From Candidatus Endonucleibacter sp. (ex Gigantidas childressi) (GTDB taxonomy: Bacteria > Pseudomonadota > Gammaproteobacteria > Pseudomonadales > Endozoicomonadaceae): 64,000 bases of DNA. Under the pieces are notes generated by a model. The model saw only the letters and a program-made list of their open reading frames with translations. It ran no database searches and was not told where the DNA came from. Shown piece by piece: positions 56,888 through 64,000 of the stretch. The stretch lies in contig JASXSU010000003.1 of assembly GCA_030674875.1 (NCBI GenBank), positions 1,218,076 to 1,282,075 on the forward strand. The letters are read 5' to 3'. Position 1 is the stretch's first letter, and every line of letters starts with the position of its first letter. A program made the position numbers and the translations under genes.

Positions 56888-58834
56888 ATGATTACTTGGT
56901 GTCTTATTATGCGTTACGCCTCAAACTTAGTATGCTTTTTTTACACATCTATTGTAGCAATTGCAATATCCATCGTAGCAACCAGCGCAAAAAGCTGTGT
57001 AGACAAATGCGTACAAGGAGAGTTAGGCAAAGCCCCATTCTTTACACCCCAACAGATAAAATCCTCAGAAAAAAACTTTCAATTGAAAGTTATCATGACA
57101 TCAAACACCGAGATCTATTCCCTTGAAGACCTTGGAATTGAATATGAAAACATCATTTTCCATACAGGCCTTAACTGCGCACAAGATAACTCTAAAACAA
57201 TACCTCCAAAAGAAGGTGCAATTATTGTTAGCCAGGATCACCAGAACCAAAAGAGAACAACATATTTGATTTTTGATTACCAGCAACCAGAATTCAGAAT
57301 AAAGGATAGCTCAATAAAAGCATCTACTTGCATTTATCAAGAAGCTGATACAGAAACATTATCCTACCTATCTCGCCTCAAAACTGCATTACTTAAAAGC
57401 AAAGAAACACGCAATCAGGATGATAGCAGTAAGATACCAGATGATATAGACATTAATATAACAATACTCCCACTTCAAGAAAGTGATGCAGACCTTGCCA
57501 GATGGAGTTCTACGTCAGTAACATTTAAAAGCAGCCTAGCTTTGCCAAGTAATAATACAGGCATATTATTATCAATGGAACACGGAAATGATCTTGAAAA
57601 CAATTACAATAAAAGTTATAAAGAACCAAAAGAATTTGATATTTTCCGAAAAGAAAAAAACAGTTTTTTTACAAAAAAACGAAGAACAGATATCAGATTT
57701 ACAAATGCAATAATTATCGACAAGAAAGAAATAAAAAAAAATAGATTATATTTTTACGAGAATGAAGAGCACGCAAATGAAATATTATGCGTAACCATTA
57801 ACAACAATAAAGCCATACTCTATGCACAAACCCTGCCCACAAGCAATAGAACAGGTGATCTTCTCCCACGCTCAAAAAGAGTAATTTCCACCTCTACAGA
57901 ATTGGAGTTTTTCTTAACATACAACTCCATCTCCAGCCAAGGAAAGGCCTGCAATCTAATAATTGTTTACATGTCAGATAAAAACACTATAAGCATTTGT
58001 TATAGACCCGGAACCCCTGAACACTACTCCATCTCACCAGACAATCATTCAGACAGATCTTGGGAAGAAGTAATTACTTCTTGCTGGGAAAGAAATATTA
58101 CAGATAAATTTATCACTTTTTTAAATAAAAACAATCAAGAGGACTTAGTGAATGCTAAATTAACAGAAACATCTCCTAAGAATACCGAGTCAACAATAAG
58201 CCACCAACCTGGTATTAGTAAATATAAGTCAAGCCATCCATCAGAGGAAACACAACAACCCAAACAACCAGGCAACATCAGCAAAAATACACAAAAGATA
58301 TTAGAGCAAAATTCACTCATTATGAGTGTTGCACCTATAAACCCAAAACAAACCGTTACAGTGCAGCAGCAAACCATTATAACAAAAGAACCTAAAGATG
58401 GGGTCCTCCCTCTTGAAAACGAAAATCCTTCAACCTCAATAATGCCAGAAAATGCTAGTCCATATTTACTCGCTTCAGTAGTATTAGAAAGTATAAAAAC
58501 AAGAAATCATGAATTAGTAAAGCAAATAGTCGACTTACAAAAAAATCTACAACATCCGGCTTCGAACTCTGTAGATCTTGATAATAAGATAAATTTAGAT
58601 GACTTATCATTATATAATTGTTTGAGGATCATGGTAGCTATATGTACTGACGACAATACAAAAACAAAGTCGAAATTAACAGAGTGTGAAAATACTTTAG
58701 AATCTAGCACCAAAAAAATAAAAGAATTACAGGATCTTAACGCAGAATTAAGGTATAAGAATTCTTTTTTACTTCAATCAACTGACAACAACAGACAGCA
58801 AAGCCCTCTTGCAGGCAACCCAACCAGGCCTTAG
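56888..58834 (+). CDS. Orphan exported protein with C-terminal coiled coil
   Basis: The 648-residue protein has a hydrophobic N-terminus (ASNLVCFFYTSIVAIAISIV) as a signal peptide or anchor; the ATG at 56909 (MRYASN) would give a more usual signal sequence. Mature residues 35-420 have no recognised fold but contain long beta-like stretches. About 425-540 is low-complexity, rich in Ser, Pro, Gln and Thr (HQPGISKYKSSHPSEETQQP). Residues about 545-640 form a coiled coil (SKLTECENTLESSTKKIKEL). Base composition is notably A-rich on the coding strand. It is flanked by IS4 pieces on both sides. No family recognised; a surface or secreted role is inferred from the signal only. Confidence 0.65.
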   Translation: MITWCLIMRYASNLVCFFYTSIVAIAISIVATSAKSCVDKCVQGELGKAPFFTPQQIKSSEKNFQLKVIMTSNTEIYSLEDLGIEYENIIFHTGLNCAQDNSKTIPPKEGAIIVSQDHQNQKRTTYLIFDYQQPEFRIKDSSIKASTCIYQEADTETLSYLSRLKTALLKSKETRNQDDSSKIPDDIDINITILPLQESDADLARWSSTSVTFKSSLALPSNNTGILLSMEHGNDLENNYNKSYKEPKEFDIFRKEKNSFFTKKRRTDIRFTNAIIIDKKEIKKNRLYFYENEEHANEILCVTINNNKAILYAQTLPTSNRTGDLLPRSKRVISTSTELEFFLTYNSISSQGKACNLIIVYMSDKNTISICYRPGTPEHYSISPDNHSDRSWEEVITSCWERNITDKFITFLNKNNQEDLVNAKLTETSPKNTESTISHQPGISKYKSSHPSEETQQPKQPGNISKNTQKILEQNSLIMSVAPINPKQTVTVQQQTIITKEPKDGVLPLENENPSTSIMPENASPYLLASVVLESIKTRNHELVKQIVDLQKNLQHPASNSVDLDNKINLDDLSLYNCLRIMVAICTDDNTKTKSKLTECENTLESSTKKIKELQDLNAELRYKNSFLLQSTDNNRQQSPLAGNPTRP

Positions 58835-59319
58835 CCACGACAGACGTTATCAGTAAAAAATATGTTTTTTATTAGAAAACCCAAGCACTTAGCGAAGCTT
58901 ATGGCTAGTTAACGAGCACTCTGTAAGGCGCAGCGGCGTAAGCATAGCTGCGCCGTGCAACCGAAGTTGTAACGCAGTATCATGGTTGAATCACGGCCTG
59001 AATACGTGATCTTCTAATTACATTTTCATTCATCCTACTTAAAAATATATATTCGAATATAATAGATACCAAGAAAGAGTATATACTCATCTCCATGTAC
59101 GGGAAAAAACCTGAACCCCTTTATTTTCAGGATATACTTAGTATGAAGTAACTCCCAAACAAGGTAGTCTGCACGATCTTTTACCCCAGAATAGTTTATG
59201 ACTGTTAAACATGAAAGACATCAGCTCATTGGCTTTCATCAACCTCTGCATCCAGCTCGGATCATCTTCATTGCGCCGTCTGTGCCTGCCTTACTGCGTA
59301 CTTGTACCGTATACCGAAG
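58835..59319. other. Gene-free stretch
   Basis: GGCGCAGC (58927-58934) and GCTGCGCC (58947-58954) form a perfect 8-bp stem without a T-run, 90 bp beyond the preceding gene. A 60-residue frame at 59198 shows no family features and overlaps the IS4 remnant. Nothing else is supported. Confidence 0.4.
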
Positions 59320-59684
59320 AGCTTTAGACGAAGGCAGGCAGCGATTCCAGTTATCGCTGTATCACGCGATTTTTCGCTGACTATGACTACAGTTTTGAGT
59401 AGTTAGGTGAGCTGATTCCGAGCTGTTTGGAAATGGATCGCCCTACCCTGCGCATAGATAAAACCAACTGGAAGCATGGCTCCAAAAACGTCAAGTATTT
59501 GATGATATTAACCACTTGGCAAGGGGTCTCAATGCCCATTGTTTAGGAGTCTCTTGACAAAAAAAGAAGAAACGCCAATACCGATTAACGCATAGCCGTA
59601 ATGGCGCGCGCACTGAACCTCATTTCGATAAAGCGGATTAATAACCTTCTGGTAGATCGTGAGTTCATAGGCCACGAATAGTTT
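59320..59684 (+). mobile_element. IS4-family transposase, N-terminal/middle remnant
   Basis: The frame reads RFFADYDYSFE, stop, LGELIPSCLEMDRPTLRIDK, TNWKHGSKNVKYLMILTTWQ (first catalytic Asp region), ESLDKKRRNANTD, stop, then NNLLVDREFIGHE (second Asp region), stop. Several stops make it inactive. An IS30-A copy is inserted right after the REFIGHE segment. The C-terminal part of a similar transposase is at 56.35 kb. Confidence 0.78.
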
Positions 59685-60869
59685 GGCGGATTCAAATCTG
59701 AAGTGCATCACTTGACTAGGTAGAAGAAAGGGCCAGCTGAAGGTAGGTACCTACCCTTTTCTCCGGCAAGAGATGAAGTGATGATGATATCTTACCAACA
59801 ACTGGCTTACGAACAACGATGCCAGATTTCCGCACTAAAGAAAAGCGGTTGCAGTCAAAGGCGGAGATCATTGGTACCAGCCAGTCCGCGGTGAGCCGTG
59901 AGTTGGCAAGGAATACTGGCGAACGTGGATATAGGCATAGGCAAGCACAAGGCCGAACAGGTAGGCGGCGTACAGAGTCGACTCGGGCGAGTAGAATGAC
60001 GCCAAAAATGATCGAGGTGATTGAAGAGTGGAGCCCAGAGCAGATTGCCGAATGATCAGGAGCAACTGATTAACTATGAAAGCATCTACCTACATATCTG
60101 GGCGAATAAGCAGGCTGGCGGCGATATTTACATGCATCTGCCAGGGCAAGAAGTATGACAAGCGACGAAACGGCAAGTCAACGCCCAGCCAGATAAAGAA
60201 CCGCGTCAGCATAGATGATCGCCCAGAGATCGTTGACGATAAATCGCGTATCGGATACTGGGAGATTGATACCGTCATTGGCAAAGGGCATAGCGGGGCT
60301 TTGGTAACTATCGTCGAGCGGATCACGAAGCACATGGTCTCAGCCCAAGTGAACAGCAAAAGCGCAGCAGGTGTGACCAAGGCTAAGATCAGCTTGCTCA
60401 ACCCTTTTAAGGATATTGTTCACACCATTACAGCTGGCAACGGGAAAGAGTTTTCGTGCCATGAGAAAATCAGCCAAGTATTATCGGCGGAGGTTTATTT
60501 TGCCCACCCTACAGCTCTTGGGAGCGAGGGTTATACCAGTCGCCTTTCAATCTGCTACTTTGTTGGCTGCGCTCGCTCACCCCGATCACCTACTACTCGT
60601 CGGCTCATGGGGCTTCGCTTACTTGCCGCCTAATAGCAACTTGAAATCCTTTGGGTGTAAATGAGAACACCAATGACTTGCTACGACAATATCTTCCAAA
60701 GAATACAGACTTCAAGAAGGTCGGTCAGATAGAGGTGAAGCGAACATTGATGCGGCTTAATTCTCGGCCAAAAAAAGATTTGAATTTCAAAACACACGCC
60801 CTGATAATGGGTGAACACAGGGCTGCGTTAGCAGATTAAGCTGTGATGCACTTGAAATTTGAATCCGCG
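59685..60869 (+). mobile_element. IS30-A, nearly full length, frameshifted and carrying a family A repeat
   Basis: It is bounded by GGCGGATTCAAATCTGAAG and, inverted, CGCGGATTCAAATTTCAAG. The frame reads QQLAYEQRCQISALKKSGC, shift, EIIGTSQSAVSREL, then SRIGYWEIDTVIGKG (first catalytic Asp region), TITAGNGKEFSCHEKI (second), YFAHP and SSWERG. There a reverse-oriented family A repeat interrupts before NENTNDLLRQYLPKNTDFKK and the C-terminus. It shows the full order of the element and dates the repeat insertion. At least three frameshifts make it inactive. Confidence 0.88.
60532..60660 (-). repeat. MITE-like repeat, family A, inside IS30-A
   Basis: It sits between transposase codons for SSWERG and NENTN, at a TA site, in the same position and relative orientation as the repeats in the IS30-A copies at 44.6 and 54.0 kb. 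Ends are TATACCAGTCGCCTTTCAAT and CCTTTGGGTGTAA. Confidence 0.85.
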
Positions 60870-61161
60870 TTTGACTAACTACGCCAAAACAAACTGTTAT
60901 GCAGGATTATGTAAAAAGCGACAATGGAAACTGACATGCTAGTGATCTTGCCACCGGGAGTTGAGCCAAATAAAAAACTTGATCATTTATCTGGACTGTA
61001 TTCGTAAAGTGTTTTAGGATCAGTAACGATAATATTTGCATACCTTTAATGACTATGACTACAAACTATTTTGTCTTGCAGACTTGCTGGTGCAGATGAG
61101 TGGTTATCGATGATCGGCAATACCTGATTGAAATTAAGAGCTTCTATTAAATTGGAGTATT

Positions 61162-62739
61162 ATGATTCTGGAAGAAGTTATTAATCTGTCGCGTTTCCAG
61201 TTCGCTGCGACTGCACTTTATCATTTTCTGTTTGTGCCTCTAACGCTAGGCATGACCTTTATGCTGGCTATTATGGAATCGGTTTACGTTATGACCGGTA
61301 AAGAAATCTATAAGGACATGACTAGGTTTTGGGGTAAGCTCTTCGGCATTAATTTTGCTATTGGGGTTGCTACAGGTTTGACTATGGAATTCCAATTTGG
61401 AACCAACTGGTCATATTATTCACATTATGTTGGTGACATCTTTGGCGCACCTTTAGCAATTGAAGGGTTAATGGCGTTTTTCCTAGAATCAACTTTTGTA
61501 GGTATGTTTTTTTTCGGTTGGAATCGCTTGAGTAAAGTTCAACACCTTTCTTGCACATGGTTAATGGCTATTGGTAGCAATTTGTCTGCACTCTGGATTT
61601 TGGTTGCTAACGCATGGATGCAAAACCCAATTGGTGCGGAATTCAACTTTGAAACTATGCGCATGGAAATGACAAGCTTTTCAGAGTTATTCTTCAATCC
61701 GGTTGCTCAGGTTAAATTCATTCATACTGTTGGTGCAGGTTATACCACCGGTGCTGTTTTTGTCATGTCTATTAGTGCTTGGTACTTATTAAAAGGTTGG
61801 GATGTAGGGTTTGCTCGCCGCTCTTTTGCTGTTGCCTCTGGCTTTGGCTTAGCTGCGATCCTTTCTACAATTCTTTTGGGCGATGAGTCCGGCTATAAAC
61901 TAGGTGATGTACAAGAAGTAAAACTGGCTGCCATTGAGGCAGAGTGGGAGACTATGCCCCCACCGGCTGATTTCACTTTATTTGGTTTTCCAAACCAGGA
62001 AAAAAAGCGCACAGATTATGAGATAAAGATCCCATACCTTATGGGGATTATTGCCACGCGCTCTTTTCATAAGCAGGTAACAGGCATCAAAGACTTGGTC
62101 GACGATAGGATTCAGAAAGTTCGCAACGGTATAGTTGCCTATGCATTACTGGAAAAGCTTAAGGGTGATGAAAATACTTTTGAGAATAGGCAAGCCTTCA
62201 ACTTGGTGTCTGACAATCTTGGCTATGGTTACTTATTGACTCGTTACACAGACAATGTTCCCAGTGCAACGGATGATATGATTAAGAAGGCCGCAGAAGA
62301 TACCATTCCAACGGTATGGCCTATGTTCTTTGCCTTTAGAATAATGATCGCTTGTGGCGCATTGTTGCTCCTATTATTTTTGGTCGCATTTTACAAGACA
62401 GCACGCAGGGTCGAGTATAAAAGCCCATACTTTCTAAAGTTTTGTGTACTGGCATTACCTCTACCGTTTATTGCCTGTGAAATGGGGTGGTTTGTTGCTG
62501 AGTTTGGTCGTCAGCCGTGGACTATTTCCGGAATATTACCAACTTACCTTTCAGCCTCTAGCAGAACGGTAACTGACTTGTATATGAGTATTGCAGGTTT
62601 TGCCTTATTTTATAGTGTCTTTGCAGTGCTTAACGTTTGGTTAATGTTGAAATATGCGCGAAAAGGTCCGAGCAGTTTACATACTGGACGTTATCATTTC
62701 GAAAAGCAGGTTGACATTGTTGCGACACAGTCTCAATAA
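61162..62739 (+). CDS. cydA: Cytochrome bd ubiquinol oxidase subunit I
   Basis: The 525-residue protein has nine membrane helices and the heme ligands: H21 in ALYHFLFVPLTLG (b595), H in FIHTVGAGYTTGA (b558) and M in ACEMGWFVAEFGRQPWTI. The Q-loop between helices 6 and 7 begins DESGYKLGDVQEVKLAAIEA and has the long form typical of the proteobacterial enzyme. With CydB and CydX it reduces oxygen to water with high affinity. GGAG precedes the ATG. It is the first gene of the cyd operon. The 292-bp upstream gap has TTGATCATTTATC at 60979, only loosely like an FNR/Anr site (TTGAT-N4-ATCAA). Confidence 0.96.
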   Translation: MILEEVINLSRFQFAATALYHFLFVPLTLGMTFMLAIMESVYVMTGKEIYKDMTRFWGKLFGINFAIGVATGLTMEFQFGTNWSYYSHYVGDIFGAPLAIEGLMAFFLESTFVGMFFFGWNRLSKVQHLSCTWLMAIGSNLSALWILVANAWMQNPIGAEFNFETMRMEMTSFSELFFNPVAQVKFIHTVGAGYTTGAVFVMSISAWYLLKGWDVGFARRSFAVASGFGLAAILSTILLGDESGYKLGDVQEVKLAAIEAEWETMPPPADFTLFGFPNQEKKRTDYEIKIPYLMGIIATRSFHKQVTGIKDLVDDRIQKVRNGIVAYALLEKLKGDENTFENRQAFNLVSDNLGYGYLLTRYTDNVPSATDDMIKKAAEDTIPTVWPMFFAFRIMIACGALLLLLFLVAFYKTARRVEYKSPYFLKFCVLALPLPFIACEMGWFVAEFGRQPWTISGILPTYLSASSRTVTDLYMSIAGFALFYSVFAVLNVWLMLKYARKGPSSLHTGRYHFEKQVDIVATQSQ

Positions 62740-62754
62740 CCAAGGAGGCTTGAG

Positions 62755-63891
62755 ATGGATTACGAATTTCTCAAATTAATTTGGTGGGTATTGATTGGCA
62801 TACTACTGATAGGTTTCACCATAACAGATGGCTACGATTTAGGCACAGCTAACCTATTGCCTTTTATGAGCAAAACTGACAGTGAGCGGAGGGTCATGAT
62901 CAATGCTATTGCACCGCACTGGGACGGCAATCAAGTATGGTTAGTTACCGCAGGTGGAGCTATGTTCGCAGCTTGGCCTCTGGTGTATGCCACTGCGTTT
63001 TCCGGATTCTACTGGGCTATGAACTTGGTATTATTTACTCTTATGCTCAGACCACTGGCTCTCGATTACCGTTCTAAAATTGATGATCCCCGCTGGCGCT
63101 CTGTTTGTGACTGGGGGCTGTTCGTTAGCGGCATTGCGCCCTCATTGGTTTTTGGTATTGCTTTTGGTAATCTTTTTCAGGGATATGGTTTTGAGTTTGA
63201 TGAGCTGATGCGATCAAGCTTTACCAGTAATTTTTTTGATTTGCTAAACCCTTTTGCGCTGCTGTGCGGAATTGTTAGCATTGCGATGATCAGTATGCAG
63301 GGTGCCACTTGGCAAGCTCTGCGCGCTGGTGATCCTATTCAGGCACGAGCTGCAAAAACCGCTCGCTTATTGGCCATTATTACGGCAGTTGCATTTGCTT
63401 TGGCGGGAGTATGGGTTGCCAACATACCAGGCTACGAACTTACCAGCATTATTAATACCAATGGGCCTGCTAATCCACTTGCTAAAACTGTAGCGATTGT
63501 TGATGCCGGCCAGTGGTTGGTTAACTATAGTAAATACCCATGGATGCTAATAGCGCCAGTTCTTGGCTTTGCTGGTTTGCTGACTTTAACATTCTCATCT
63601 ACCACCCGCTTTCATGGTATTAGTTTTATTAGCTCCAGCTTGGCGCAGGCAGGTATAATTATGACAGCCGGTTTTTCCTTGTTTCCGTTCATTCTGCCGT
63701 CAAGCTCGCACCCTGGAGTGAGTTTAACAGTGTGGGATGCTACTTCAAGCTATCTGACGCTAACAATAATGACAATTGTAGCAGCCATATTTGTTCCCTT
63801 GATTCTGGCTTATACAACGTGGTGTTTTTATAAGATGTGGGGACGTGTCACCGTGGCAGATATTAACAAAAACAGCCATTCTCTTTATTAA
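62755..63891 (+). CDS. cydB: Cytochrome bd ubiquinol oxidase subunit II
   Basis: The 378-residue protein is the usual CydB length, with about nine membrane helices. Typical wording includes WWVLIGILLIGFTITDGYDL at the start, NAIAPHWDGNQVWLVTAGGA, where W57/D58-type residues bind the d-heme pair side, and SSSHPGVSLTVWDATSS near the end. It forms the heterodimer with CydA. AAGGAGG stands before the ATG, 15 bp after the cydA stop, so the genes form one operon. Confidence 0.96.
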   Translation: MDYEFLKLIWWVLIGILLIGFTITDGYDLGTANLLPFMSKTDSERRVMINAIAPHWDGNQVWLVTAGGAMFAAWPLVYATAFSGFYWAMNLVLFTLMLRPLALDYRSKIDDPRWRSVCDWGLFVSGIAPSLVFGIAFGNLFQGYGFEFDELMRSSFTSNFFDLLNPFALLCGIVSIAMISMQGATWQALRAGDPIQARAAKTARLLAIITAVAFALAGVWVANIPGYELTSIINTNGPANPLAKTVAIVDAGQWLVNYSKYPWMLIAPVLGFAGLLTLTFSSTTRFHGISFISSSLAQAGIIMTAGFSLFPFILPSSSHPGVSLTVWDATSSYLTLTIMTIVAAIFVPLILAYTTWCFYKMWGRVTVADINKNSHSLY

Positions 63892-63914
63892 GGGGTATGG
63901 GGAGGGCAAATATT

Positions 63915-64000
63915 ATGTGGTATTTCGCTTGGGTATTAGGTGTATTGCTGGCATGTGCTTTTGGGATTATCAATGTGATGTGGTACGAGTTTCAGAGCGA
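63915..64000 (+). CDS. cydX: Cytochrome bd accessory subunit CydX, partial
   Basis: The frame reads MWYFAWVLGVLLACAFGIIN and on to the window edge, matching CydX (about 37 residues, one membrane helix), which stabilises the heme pair of CydAB. GGAGGG lies 8 bases before the ATG, 23 bp after cydB. The end is cut off by the window. Confidence 0.92.
   Translation, partial: MWYFAWVLGVLLACAFGIINVMWYEFQS

Noticed and set aside
60979-60991. FNR/Anr site upstream of cydA
   Set aside because: The left half TTGAT is present but the right half does not match ATCAA at the required spacing. Mentioned only as weak.

Overview
The window looks like a gammaproteobacterial chromosome from a host-associated lineage in an IS-driven phase of decay. 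Housekeeping proteins (CysB, GreB, NfuA, TatD, FieF, AcnB, PpnN, riboflavin synthase, HtpG, CydABX) match gammaproteobacterial families over full length. A Lon of the AsrA type, as in Pseudomonas-like lineages, points the same way. The DNA is AT-rich. Most transposases are frameshifted or cut down, and intergenic stretches carry many short palindrome-ended repeats. I infer an oceanospirillad- or pseudomonad-like symbiont, but the sequence does not fix the genus.

Layout. 1-3.7 kb: the 3' end of a tRNA-Cys, then an integrase module on the minus strand (LIM/DA1-type peptidase, tyrosine recombinase, KfrA-like coiled-coil protein) with two perfect palindromes upstream. 3.9-7.75 kb: wrecked IS3 and IS30 elements around a MarR regulator. 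7.8-25.9 kb: a conserved block with tatD, fieF, a CPA2 antiporter, cysB, greB, nfuA, three efflux systems (Bcr/CflA, MATE, RND) and htpG. 25.4-41.5 kb: a segmental duplication. The 3' third of htpG plus about 4 kb downstream is repeated in tandem, and a third htpG fragment lies beyond a 1.57-kiloresidue surface-protein gene. The duplicated unit carries a Sec-exported, single-pass membrane protein with a lysine-rich repetitive tail. It is frameshifted in one copy and prematurely stopped in the other. 41.6-53.8 kb: acnB, ppnN, riboflavin synthase, another orphan exported protein, an IS30 element and asrA. 54-60.9 kb: IS30 and IS4 wreckage, tRNA-Ser(GGA), a small zinc-ribbon protein and a 648-residue orphan exported protein. 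61.2-64 kb: cydA-cydB-cydX, running off the window.

Three IS30-like types are present, here called A, B and C. Two MITE-like families, A and B, have ends of the form TATACCC...GGGTATA. Family A shares end sequence and TA target with an IS630 remnant at 22.9 kb. It sits inside IS30-A at a fixed position, has piled up head to tail, and appears to have mediated deletion of the IS30-A transposase core. One family A copy supplies the last codons and the stop of the riboflavin synthase gene.

The most unusual content is the set of orphan exported or membrane-anchored proteins (26.6-28.5, 31.7-33.0, 34.7-39.4, 48.3-49.9 and 56.9-58.8 kb). Each is bordered by IS debris and none resembles a bacterial family I recognise apart from GLUG-like repeats in one. 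With the LIM/DA1 peptidase they are the best candidates for host-interaction functions. That role is inference.
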